Positions 8,435 through 16,334 of a stretch of 21,971 nucleotides of DNA are shown here, piece after piece. Origin of the DNA: Chromera velia (Eukaryota; Sar; Chromeraceae); contig JAHBMJ010001500.1 in the NCBI GenBank assembly GCA_018398765.1, forward strand, positions 8,359-30,329, written 5' to 3'. Made by a program: the position numbers and the translations under genes. Within the stretch, counting starts at the first letter, position 1. Each line of letters starts with the position of its first letter. Under the pieces are notes generated by a model. The model worked only from the letters and a program-made list of their open reading frames with translations, had not been told where the DNA came from and searched no databases.

Positions 8435-11400
8435 TCATTCACGCACATGTACCCTCTTGTCTCTTCTGTTCTCTTTTGCCATCTTGCTTTGATTTGAGGT
8501 GCTTTCCTGACTACATTTGATCTCCGTTTGAGTTGCTTCCTTCGAACGTCTGGAGCGTTGACGCAGGCAAACACATGGACGTGGAATGATCTGCCCCCCA
8601 ACAGACCAAGCATGTTGCCTTTGCTCCATTCTTAGGTAGCTTCTCTTCCTTTGATCTCCTGTTATCAGTTCTGCATCTCTCATCTCTGCAAAATGCTTTC
8701 TCCTTTACCTTCTCTTTTTCACCTACACCCCTTTTCTCTATGCCTTCCTTCCCTTTTCACCAAATCGATCCGTCATCAAGCTTTCTCCCTCTTCCTTGAC
8801 TTTGATCCCTTTTGCAATCGCTTTGTAGTCAACCCGTTGTCTGTCCCTCAGTCCTTCTCTCCTCGCGCTCCTGCCTTGAATCTCAGGCATCTTCGAACCC
8901 ACCTGCACACATGGCCATTCATCATCATCTTCTTCTTCCTTTTCTTTTTTTTCTCTTGACAGACCTGTGGGTGTGTAAACTATCTGTGCCTGTCTGTTTT
9001 TCTCGAGAAGTGATGCAATCAGATCCACATCCATTGGCTTTGTGAAACTGTCTGCGTAGTTCTGATGGCCATACACATGCTGTACTCTGATCTTCCCTTC
9101 TTCCATTCCGTCCATTGCAGCTATTGCTGGAACTACACACACTTTCCCCCCCATCTCTCTTATTTGTTCAATCAAGTCCTTTTCCTGGGGCTTCGGGTTT
9201 CTGGATTTGAGCATCTTGCACACCCCATCTGAATCCGTTCGAATTGTGCAATGCGAGTCCTTCCAGATCTCCTGACTAAATCTCATCGTCACCAATGCGT
9301 AGTCAAGTGCATCCTCCAGTGCACAGAGTTCTGCCCGATTAATGCTCCTCACACATCTTTTCTGTTTTTGACTCTTCCAAGCGATCGGTCTTCCATTCAT
9401 GGTAAGTACCCAGCCTGTCTGTGGGTATGGATTCAATTCGCTTCCCCCTATTACATCGCAATACAGAACCACTTCCATTCTCTCATGCAACTTGGGAGGG
9501 TCCAGCATGATCCCTCGATCCGAAGTTGCCTGTCCATATTTGATGGCTCTGTTCAGAAGTCTCCATGCTCTGATGGTTGGTTTTTGGTTAAATTGACTCA
9601 GCCATGCGGATGCAAACTCGAGATCCGGTCTGGTGCTATACGCTGCATAGGACAACTCCCCCAACAACTGTCTGTACCGTCTGTGTCCCTCTGCATCTAG
9701 CACCTCCGACCTATTATCTTCTCTCGTCACCCCTGTTGGAAGAGGCTGAGATCCCTGCTTACTCTGTTCTCCTTAAATACTCTCAACGTATGCTTTCTAA
9801 GAGCACCAGATTCTTCCGTCTGAAAGGACCTCATAATCACTTCCAACATACCGACCCAACACCTCTGGCTCCTTGCAATGGACCTCTTCTACAATTTCTT
9901 TCACCATCTCCTGTGTGTCCCCTTCTAACGAAACGACAATCAAATCATCAACGTACTGACTCAGCAACCCAACAACCTTTCCTCCCTTCTTTTTCCAAAA
10001 TACCCCGCTCAATGGACTGAACTTCCAACCTAGTTTCCTCAAAACCTCCCACAAATGGTCTTCAAATGCTCTCCCTGCATCTTTCAAACCATACAGGGCC
10101 TTCTTCAATCTCCAGAGCAAACTTGCTTTTCTGTCGGGATGACTGGGAGGCGGTCTGACGTAGACTGGGACTCGAGACTTCAGCTTCGCCTGGAGATAGG
10201 CGTTCTAACAGTCTACGGAGGTGATTGAGTTCTTTCCGTAGTTTGGGGACGCTAATGCTGCAAGCAAAACGAAATGAACAGAATCAGGTGGGCAACCACA
10301 CGTGGCGGTCTCCACACCCTGTCTTGGATCCTGGTCTCCTCTTGCTACTGCTCTTGCCTTAAACTCTCTCTCTCCTCCTGCTTTCATCTTCAAAGTATCC
10401 ACCACTAGCATGTCTAGGACGGTTGCTCCTGCGGGGACGTTCTCCTTCCTGACTGTGTCGTAGGTGTCGTACTTCATCAGCTTGGCTAGTTCTGCTCTCC
10501 TCGCTTCGTCGCACTTCTTTCTTATCTCTGGTGTCAAGCTTCCGTACTTCACTTTTTGATGTGTAGTCTCTGTCAGTAGGACTCTTCCCACCTCTTGGTC
10601 TGAACAGAAGAAGGAAGACGTACTGATAAGGGAATCAAGAAACGAAGTGACACCGGAACCTAACATTCTGTCTTCAGGCTCTATAGACAAAGCAAATTCC
10701 TTCTCTTTGATGTACTCTCTGAGAAGAGTACTGATCGTGCTCTCACCTAGCCTCCCATTCTTTTTAACCTCCACGTCTTCAATCACGATGTCTTCTCTCT
10801 CCACCTCAAACAGATCTGGCTCCACTGCCCCATACTTCTTCATATTATTTGTAAACATTACCGCTCTCTCTCCTTTTCTCTTTACTGCAGGACGATAAAG
10901 CCGATCTCTCAACGCTCTTTTCCCATACGACCCGTAATGCTGCACAGTCACTCGCCCTCTCTTCTCTTCCTTCACTTCCCCCAAGAACAACTACTTCGTC
11001 TTTTCATCCTTCCATATAATAAATTTCTTTCCGTCTGATCTCTTTCTTTTCTCTTTTTCTTTCTCTGCTGCCGAAAGTTCATTCTCTAACACCCCTCCAG
11101 GTTTTCTCAGCTCCTGCTGCAATTCTTCAGGTATCAGTTGAATGGCCGTCACAAAGAGATCCACTTCATAGGACTCATACCCCCTGTCTCTCTCTCTGAT
11201 GGGTCTGATTCGAAACAGAGTCGGGGAAATGACCTTCACAACCTCACCTGGCTTCCATTCTTCCTCCACTTTCCCGTAGTGATGGAGAGGGTGTCGGAAG
11301 AGAACCATCTCTGATTCCTCAAACCTCCTTCCCTTGAACTCCTCATGACTCCTTCTCTTCTCTTCAACGCTAGCTGGGACTGGGCAAACCCCCGTCATCC

Positions 11401-14400
11401 TTTCATACGCAGACAAATACGGTTCTCTGGCTGCTGGCATGCGGTTGACAAGAGCCACTGCCATGGGAAGTACATCTTGCCAATTTTCTTCTAGAATGTC
11501 TCTTTCAAGATAGAGAAGTATGATCTGTGTGTTCAGAATATAATGGCGGTTCTCGAGGATCCCCATCGACTGCGGGTGACCCACCGGTGTCCACTCATGA
11601 TTGATACCCCTTATTCTGCACTGTAGATCAAACACCCCCTTGAAATGACTTCCGTTATCTGTTCTAAAGCACAACCTTAGACCAACTGGGTAGCCAAAAG
11701 GCATAATCCAGTGATCCCGCACTGCCTTCCATACCGTTGCTGCATCTTCTCCTTCTACTGGCACCGCCACCAACCAACGAGTGCATTTATCGATGATGGT
11801 AACTATCGGAGTCCCTTCAATGAAGTGAAGGTCAACTGCAATCCTTTCGAGTAGTCTCCCTCTCCTCAATCTTGCTGTCCATCCTCTCCACCTGTGTGGA
11901 GCTCCTTTTACCTGAGCACATTCCTTGCAACCCTCTATCGTTTTTCTACATACCTCCCTCAACCGACTTCCTTTGATGTACTTTGAAAGCGATCGACTGA
12001 GAGCTGCGCCTCCTAGATGCCCCATCTCCCTGTGTGCTCTCTAGACAAGCTCCTCCAACTCCTTTCCTTCTACCCGCATCCTTTCTCTTTTGCGTGAGCA
12101 CCCAGGCCCTCCTGTCTCAGATACAGGTGCGTTGTCTCTGCTGTTTGTCCCGGATCTCGTTCCCCCTCCCTCTCCTGGATTACATCCGTGGTCCCTGCAG
12201 ACCCTGCCGTTCTCCACCCTGGACCCGGCAGCCGAAGCCTTCGCTTTCTTTCCCTTCTTTTTCCTCCTTTTTTCTTCCTTTTCTTTCCATCTTTCTCGTT
12301 TCTTTCCTTCCATTTTTTTATTCTCTGACTGCCTTTCTGCCTTTTCTATCTCATTTGAATCTGACTGAAGGCTGTCTTTCTGAACTTGCTGGAGTGACTC
12401 CCTAGGCTCCGTTAAACTCTCTCCTCCTCTTTTGTCCTCAATCCTGTCTACAGGTGTCAAAGAGGGATCATCGGCAAAAGAAGGGTCACAATGGTCGACC
12501 TGGCGGCTACTGCTGCTGCTACTATGACTACAAGGCCTGGGTGGAGGCTCCTGCGACGCTCGTTCCTTTTCTGCCAGACGCGGCGATCTCTTAACACCCC
12601 CTTCATCGAGATTGTGGCCACTCGTCGAGATGTCAAGAGCGGAAGGATGTTTTGCGCGCCTCTTTTTCCATTCCTTTGTCTTGGTGGCATGCTCCTTCAA
12701 CTCTGTTTCGAAGGGCCGCCCTTTCAGCCTCCCGGTCTCTTTATCTAGAAACCGACCAGAGACTGTCTCCCAAAAAGTCACTCTCTTAGTCCTCCTTCTT
12801 TGAGAGCCCACAAACGCCTCATCTTTCATAATTCCTTCTCCCAGACTCTCTACAGACTGACGTGCCTGTGTTTCCTTCTGAACGCAACCTGCCCAAAGTT
12901 TCTTCCCACATGCACCAGTCTCCCGACGCCACTCCTTCTATTCTCCAAAAATCACTTCACGTGGAACGACGACCTCTTCCTCTGTTACTGTGTCAGTCAA
13001 ACTTTGGATGTCTAGGCTGCTCCCCCCAAGCTTGCCAGAGATGGCAAGGGACGCTCTCCCCGGTCTGATCGGAAGAGTCAAGAGTCCACTGCCCTTCTCC
13101 TGCCATTTGATGGTGCATTTGCGCCCATCTGGAAGGCACAGTCTCATCTGTAGGGTCTCGTAATCCATTTTTACCCCCCATGCCTTCAGAAATTTCATCC
13201 CAATCAGGGGAGGAACGATGGCGTCCATATCTAGAACCACCATTCGTGAAGACAACAAAATATGATCGGTGAGGTGAAGGCCTCCCTCCTAAACCCCAAC
13301 AATTCCAACCGTTCCGTTTGCTGTCCCGATTCTCAGCCCTCTGTCTTTGTTATGCTTCCACAACCACCTGCCTAGCATGGACAAAGGGAACAATGCCATG
13401 GCGAGTCTCAACCAACCCATCAACGTCGTGATCACTCCAGTGCTTCCCAAATCTTTGACCACTCCAACTAGCTCGGACTCACCCAGAGGAACCGTCCCTC
13501 TCTCTTCCGCCGTCTGCAGGGCTGTCTGTACGCTCTCACTGGTGACTCCCCAGAAAGCGTAGTCCTTTGCCAAGAAGTCTTCCCCCCTCTTCTCCCCTGT
13601 CGGTGTCTTTTGGGTCTCATCTTCCTCTTCATTCTTCCTTCGCTGTCTCTTCCCTCTTCTTGTCGTCTTTTTCCTTTCCTCTTTCTCTGCGTTGCTTGGT
13701 GAAGCCTTCTTGTCATTCTCTTCTCTTCCCACCACCTTCCTTTGCTTGTCTGTATGTGTGTCTCTCCTCTTTAATGTGTCTCTACTTCTCTCATTTGTTT
13801 CTTCTGTTTGACTCTCTCTACCTTCGTGTCTTTCACTCACTTCCTCACTGTCCTCCTCGGTCTCTGTGAAAAGAACGGCAAAACTGCTTAGGGAAGAAAA
13901 ACAGGGCCGAACCTTTTTCTCTTCTGACAGTTTACTCACCTTTCTCTTCGAGACAGGGATGCGAAAATCCTTCCGATATTTCTTGAACTTTTCATGCTTT
14001 TCTGTATCACCCTTCTGATCAAATTCAAACAGCCACATGACTTCTTCTGCGGATGGTTCTTCCATTTCTGTGTTAGTGCTGATCTGCGTGCAACTGCCTT
14101 TGTCCGTCAAAGTATGAAGGGCTACGCACGTGACCAGAGCAGACAAGATTGGAAGAAAGGAGCACGCGAAGAAAAAGAGGTTAAAAACCATAAGAGGAAA
14201 GACAGAGAGGCTGGCTTGCTCACCGTTATTCTCGGTCCAGAAGTTCTTGCTCTGCTGCTCGGGTTGGCAACTCCTCTGTTGGCGATTCCCTGCGTTTCCT
14301 CCTCCACGGTTAGAAGAGGGAGAGGAGTGCTGGCCGGCATTGCCGCCGAAGCCCCTGTCCCCTCCTCCTCCGTACCTGCCGCCACCCTGTCTGTACCCTC

Positions 14401-15559
14401 CTCTGCCACCTCTGTATCCTCCACGCCCTCTTCCTCCCCATCCCCTGTTCCAACTCTGCTGCTGCTGCATCTGTTGATGCTGGGAATACTGAGGCTGTTG
14501 CCTCTGCTGCTGCTGTTACATTCGTTTCCACTCTTCTTGGGAAACCATGACATACCCTTCCTTGTTCCCCCTTCTCCCCTGATCCGGGAATGTGGATGTG
14601 AAGTACTTTGCGAATATCGCACGAAGAGCCTGCCAGGACAGTGTCCTGTCTGCGATGTCTCTGTCCAACTCGACTGCAAGCATCTCTGACCTGCAGTTGT
14701 CCTTTAGAGTCATGTAAATCTCGGTGATGATGGGCGGGCTGGCGGTGATATCATAGTAGACAACTTTGCCCCTCTCCCCTGATGGGCAGGACGCGTCGGT
14801 CTCAAAGGTGCCGTCGGGCTTTCTTTCAGGTAAAGGCACCTGACCCAATTCGATCATCAACTTCTCCGCGTCCCGGATCCAGTTGGCAAAAGGCACATCA
14901 CGAGGCCTCATGCGGTTGATGTAGGTGTACAAAGCGCTCTTCTTAGATCTGACGATCTTCCACGGGTCCTTCGTGCCATGAGTTTCTAAGTAAGCAAGGA
15001 GACAGAAGGGGTCCTGCTTAAATTTCTTGCTGCTTTTGATTCCATCAAAGGCCACGTCCATAGTGGAGAGTATGTTCTGGGCGATGGTGGTCAAGATGTA
15101 GTTGTAAATCAACTTCCGGAAAAGTCGGCAGCCGCTGCTGCTCTTGTTCAGAAGGTTAGTGTCCAGACCCAGGATGTCCACCGCCATCTTCAGGAACAGC
15201 ATCAGCGACTTCAAGGTTAGTAGATCCTTTCTATCCACCTTTCTGCCTTGAAGTGTCTCGTTGTAGACGTGCTCAAGGGTTTTCTTCTTGTCCTCGTAGA
15301 GCGACTTGAAGATGGAGCTCTTTACCATCCGGTCAGGGTGCTCAAAGGAGAGGTTCGCGACCTGCTGGTCAGTTGGGTCGTTGATCTGGGACTCGGGGTC
15401 GATAGCCTGCAGTTCCACCTTCTTGGTAAGGTAGATTTTGAGGCCAGGGAACATTGCCGCGACCTGATCCCCAAAGTCTGCATTGACGTCTACCTGCTGA
15501 GGAGACAAGAGAACCATTGTTGAGTTTAGATAGTCTGAGAAATCGAAGGACGGAAACAT
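8435..15559 (-). CDS. Gag-Pol polyprotein frame of the inner element (continuous if UAR is read as Gln)
   Basis: One frame of 2374 codons runs from the ATG at 15559, which directly follows an in-frame TGA at 15560-15562, to a TGA at 8435-8437. In-frame TAA/TAG codons occur at codons 348, 757, 874, 1173, 1523, 1785, 1921, 1929, 2274, 2279 and 2285. No TGA occurs inside and there is no frameshift. Domain order: Gag-like (1-347), Gln-rich and RGG region (348-430), a long charged segment, retropepsin-like C-terminal half (about 745-800), charged linker, integrase (about 1174-1520), copia RT (about 1650-1930) and RNase H (about 1944-2230). Under the standard code it is a multiply interrupted pseudogene. 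The last roughly 100 codons, after 8740, are low complexity, so the true end could be at 8738. Confidence 0.6.
8738..9772 (-). CDS. RNase H domain of the inner element
   Basis: It opens with the conserved RT-RH connection (YRQLLGELSYAAYSTRPDLE, then FASAWLSQFNQKPT). The copia RNase H core follows: an acidic YCDVIGGSE strand, GRPIAWKSQKQKRCVRSINR then AELCALE, RTDSDGV, and IRVQHVYGHQNYADSFTKP near the end. All four acidic positions expected of RNase H are visible. It lies after a TAA at 9773-9775. Under the standard code it ends at TAG 8738. Confidence 0.85.
   Translation of the reverse strand, partial: GEQSKQGSQPLPTGVTREDNRSEVLDAEGHRRYRQLLGELSYAAYSTRPDLEFASAWLSQFNQKPTIRAWRLLNRAIKYGQATSDRGIMLDPPKLHERMEVVLYCDVIGGSELNPYPQTGWVLTMNGRPIAWKSQKQKRCVRSINRAELCALEDALDYALVTMRFSQEIWKDSHCTIRTDSDGVCKMLKSRNPKPQEKDLIEQIREMGGKVCVVPAIAAMDGMEEGKIRVQHVYGHQNYADSFTKPMDVDLIASLLEKNRQAQIVYTPTGLSREKKEKEEEDDDEWPCVQVGSKMPEIQGRSARREGLRDRQRVDYKAIAKGIKVKEEGESLMTDRFGEKGRKA
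9776..10990 (-). CDS. Copia-type reverse transcriptase domain of the inner element
   Basis: The order of motifs is that of copia RT: EARRAELAKLMKYDTYDTV, then GEREFKARAVARGDQD, SVDC-TAG-NAYLQAKL, LLWRLKKALYGLKDAGRAFE and the catalytic box YVDDLIVVS (about codon 1869). TAG at 10205-10207 sits in the D-x-x-N-A-F/Y-L motif. TAG at 9797-9799 sits in the Ser-Gln motif preceding K-A-Y-V, where copia proteins normally have Gln. These interruptions leave the frame unchanged on both sides. Confidence 0.85.
10991..12040 (-). CDS. Integrase domain of the inner element
   Basis: An HHCC zinc-binding motif comes first (HREMGHLGG, then CRKTIEGCKECAQVK). The catalytic core has Asp in AVDLHF, Asp in FRTDNGSHF and Glu in HPQSMGILEN, with about 57 and 34 residues between them, a D,D-35-E-type triad. 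Near the C-terminus HHYGKVEEEWKPGEVVKV and PTLFRIRPI resemble the GPY/F-type tail of Ty3-like integrases. The segment starts after TAG 12041-12043 and ends at TAG 10991-10993. Its place before RT is the copia order. Confidence 0.85.
   Translation of the reverse strand, partial: RAHREMGHLGGAALSRSLSKYIKGSRLREVCRKTIEGCKECAQVKGAPHRWRGWTARLRRGRLLERIAVDLHFIEGTPIVTIIDKCTRWLVAVPVEGEDAATVWKAVRDHWIMPFGYPVGLRLCFRTDNGSHFKGVFDLQCRIRGINHEWTPVGHPQSMGILENRHYILNTQIILLYLERDILEENWQDVLPMAVALVNRMPAAREPYLSAYERMTGVCPVPASVEEKRRSHEEFKGRRFEESEMVLFRHPLHHYGKVEEEWKPGEVVKVISPTLFRIRPIRERDRGYESYEVDLFVTAIQLIPEELQQELRKPGGVLENELSAAEKEKEKRKRSDGKKFIIWKDEKTK
12041..12937 (-). CDS. Charged linker between protease and integrase of the inner polyprotein
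   Basis: It is open from the TAG at 12938 to the TAG at 12041. It is rich in Lys, Arg, Glu and Ser (including a Ser run) and contains no recognised domain. The last residues (ELEELV, TAG, RAHREMGH) run straight into the integrase zinc-binding domain, so the TAG interrupts a continuous protein. Confidence 0.55.
   Translation of the reverse strand, partial: KEWRRETGACGKKLWAGCVQKETQARQSVESLGEGIMKDEAFVGSQRRRTKRVTFWETVSGRFLDKETGRLKGRPFETELKEHATKTKEWKKRRAKHPSALDISTSGHNLDEGGVKRSPRLAEKERASQEPPPRPCSHSSSSSSRQVDHCDPSFADDPSLTPVDRIEDKRGGESLTEPRESLQQVQKDSLQSDSNEIEKAERQSENKKMEGKKRERWKEKEEKRRKKKGKKAKASAAGSRVENGRVCRDHGCNPGEGGGTRSGTNSRDNAPVSETGGPGCSRKRERMRVEGKELEELV
12941..13288 (-). CDS. Retropepsin-like C-terminal half of the inner polyprotein
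   Basis: VVLDMDAIVPPLIGMKFLKAW followed by GVKMDYE fits the second half of clan AA aspartic proteases, where a hydrophobic strand precedes I/L-x-G-x-x-F/L and G-V-x-I/M-D. The segment is separated from upstream GTVGIVGV by one TAG (13289-13291) and ends at another TAG (12938-12940). The catalytic Asp motif was not found, so the protease assignment rests on this half only. Confidence 0.5.
13289..14515 (-). CDS. Gln-rich/RGG nucleic-acid-binding and charged region of the inner Gag-Pol
   Basis: It begins with a Gln-rich tract and then an RGG/GGY box (GWGGRGRGGYRGGRGG) of the kind that binds RNA, in place of a CCHC knuckle. A hydrophobic, intron-like stretch (about 14223-14094) follows, then a highly charged Glu/Lys/Arg region. 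It ends with RIGTANGTVGIVGV, which looks like the middle of a retropepsin, before a TAG at 13289-13291. I did not find a clear D-T/S-G catalytic motif. An intron-like segment lies at 13864-13939. Confidence 0.55.
   Translation of the reverse strand, partial: QQQQRQQPQYSQHQQMQQQQSWNRGWGGRGRGGYRGGRGGYRQGGGRYGGGGDRGFGGNAGQHSSPSSNRGGGNAGNRQQRSCQPEQQSKNFWTENNGEQASLSVFPLMVFNLFFFACSFLPILSALVTCVALHTLTDKGSCTQISTNTEMEEPSAEEVMWLFEFDQKGDTEKHEKFKKYRKDFRIPVSKRKVSKLSEEKKVRPCFSSLSSFAVLFTETEEDSEEVSERHEGRESQTEETNERSRDTLKRRDTHTDKQRKVVGREENDKKASPSNAEKEERKKTTRRGKRQRRKNEEEDETQKTPTGEKRGEDFLAKDYAFWGVTSESVQTALQTAEERGTVPLGESELVGVVKDLGSTGVITTLMGWLRLAMALFPLSMLGRWLWKHNKDRGLRIGTANGTVGIVGV
13864..13939 (-). other. Intron-like segment within the inner Gag-Pol frame
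   Basis: The donor is AAAG|GTGAGT (first base 13939), with a pyrimidine-rich acceptor CTTTTCACAG (last base 13864), 76 nt. Using the next AG (CACAGAG) gives 78 nt and keeps the frame. The segment is also open when unspliced, so whether it is removed cannot be decided from sequence. Confidence 0.35.
14516..15559 (-). CDS. Gag-like N-terminal segment of the inner element
   Basis: A 347-codon open segment that ends, under the standard code, at a TAA (14516-14518) directly followed by CAG CAG CAG CAG. Its position just inside the 5' LTR and the Gln-rich and RGG region after it identify it as Gag-like. I see no strong capsid motif beyond a helix-rich pattern (such as LSWQALRAIFAKYFTSTF). It starts at ATG 15559, about 100 bp from the LTR. 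Confidence 0.65.
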   Translation of the reverse strand: MFPSFDFSDYLNSTMVLLSPQQVDVNADFGDQVAAMFPGLKIYLTKKVELQAIDPESQINDPTDQQVANLSFEHPDRMVKSSIFKSLYEDKKKTLEHVYNETLQGRKVDRKDLLTLKSLMLFLKMAVDILGLDTNLLNKSSSGCRLFRKLIYNYILTTIAQNILSTMDVAFDGIKSSKKFKQDPFCLLAYLETHGTKDPWKIVRSKKSALYTYINRMRPRDVPFANWIRDAEKLMIELGQVPLPERKPDGTFETDASCPSGERGKVVYYDITASPPIITEIYMTLKDNCRSEMLAVELDRDIADRTLSWQALRAIFAKYFTSTFPDQGRRGNKEGYVMVSQEEWKRM

Positions 15560-15639
15560 TCAAGCTTGCACACGCACCACACACCTCAACGCAGATGTAG
15601 TTCGTTTTCAAAGAAGAAGACAACGAATAGAACAAAGAC

Positions 15640-15657
15640 CCCACTTCCTTGTCACCA
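15640..15657 (-). promoter_or_regulatory. Likely primer-binding site of the inner element
   Basis: On the minus strand, two bases after the 5' LTR, lies TGGTGACAAGGAAGTGGG. A primer site complementary to a tRNA CCA end should begin TGG at this place. I cannot say which tRNA it matches. Confidence 0.5.
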
Positions 15658-15659
15658 TC

Positions 15660-16151
15660 TGATGAATCTCTAGCTCACCTAAGCTCAGAGATCCACGCTT
15701 GTACATATACTCGTAAGTCTGGTCTTCCGGGAAAGGTCTCGAGTTCACAGATCTCTCCAGTCCGGACCTCGATACACACTCTCTATCTGTATTTCTAATT
15801 CTTGGTCGATCGGTCGATCGATCGCTCATGTGCATGTCTGCTCTGTCTGTGTCTATCGTATTTCATGTAATACATTTGTCTGTATGTCCCGTACATGACA
15901 TGCTCTTTGCTTTTCTGTCTACTCGCATTCAGTCTCTTTCAGTTTTGCATTCTCTGTATGCATGTTCATGTGTATATTGCAATTTCCCGCATGCAACGCT
16001 TCATGCATATATTGCTAACATGTACAATTCACTCGACGGCGCTCGACGGCATGCGCGGATCGATTTAGACTGGTATGATGCTGCGCGCGCCGCGACTGGT
16101 ATGATGCTGCGCGCGACGCGCTTCTTCTCTCTGACCCTTGATACTTCATCA
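15660..16151 (-). repeat. 5' LTR of the inner element
   Basis: The partner of 7873-8364, also 492 bp. In element orientation it starts TGATGAAG at 16151. A 26-bp unit (GACTGGTATGATGCTGCGCG...) is tandemly duplicated at 16068-16119, in the region expected to be U3. Confidence 0.95.
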
Positions 16152-16156
16152 AAATG
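16152..16156. repeat. Target-site duplication AAATG (right copy)
   Basis: An exact copy of 7868-7872, directly after the inner element's terminal CA. Confidence 0.9.
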
Positions 16157-16174
16157 ATCGAGGACGATCATTCT

Positions 16175-16183
16175 AGGGAGGGG
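16175..16183 (+). promoter_or_regulatory. Polypurine tract of the outer element
   Basis: AGGGAGGGG lies 4 bases before the TGTG start of the outer 3' LTR at 16188. Confidence 0.6.
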
Positions 16184-16187
16184 CATA

Positions 16188-16334
16188 TGTGACGTGTATG
16201 CCCGTCGTAGTGCGAGCGTCAGCGAGTGCCCCGCCTTTGCGTATCGATTGTGATAGGACCGGCCCGTGTATATATTATTCCAGGACTACGATCGAAGTAA
16301 GCGTGCACATTATTGTATGTGATTTAGCCACATG
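16188..16334 (+). repeat. 3' LTR of the outer element, first part
   Basis: 147 bp homologous, without indels, to 5484-5630. It breaks at ATG, where LINE 1 begins, and the LTR resumes at 19143. Confidence 0.9.

Larger units (their letters stand above)
7873..16151 (-). mobile_element. Complete nested copia-order LTR retrotransposon
   Basis: This 8279-bp element has two 492-bp LTRs with terminal inverted repeats TGATGAA/TTCATCA and a 5-bp target duplication AAATG. It carries a primer-site-like TGG sequence, a polypurine tract, and domains in the order gag, protease, integrase, RT, RNase H. Integrase before RT is the Ty1/copia order. The LTRs differ at 25 of 492 positions (23 transitions, 2 transversions, no indels). 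All coding domains share one frame, interrupted only by TAA/TAG. Confidence 0.95.

Noticed and set aside
8089-8520. Plus-strand frames across the LTR and its copy at 15828-16157
   Set aside because: They lie within the repeated LTR, are not conserved as protein, and oppose the element's sense strand.
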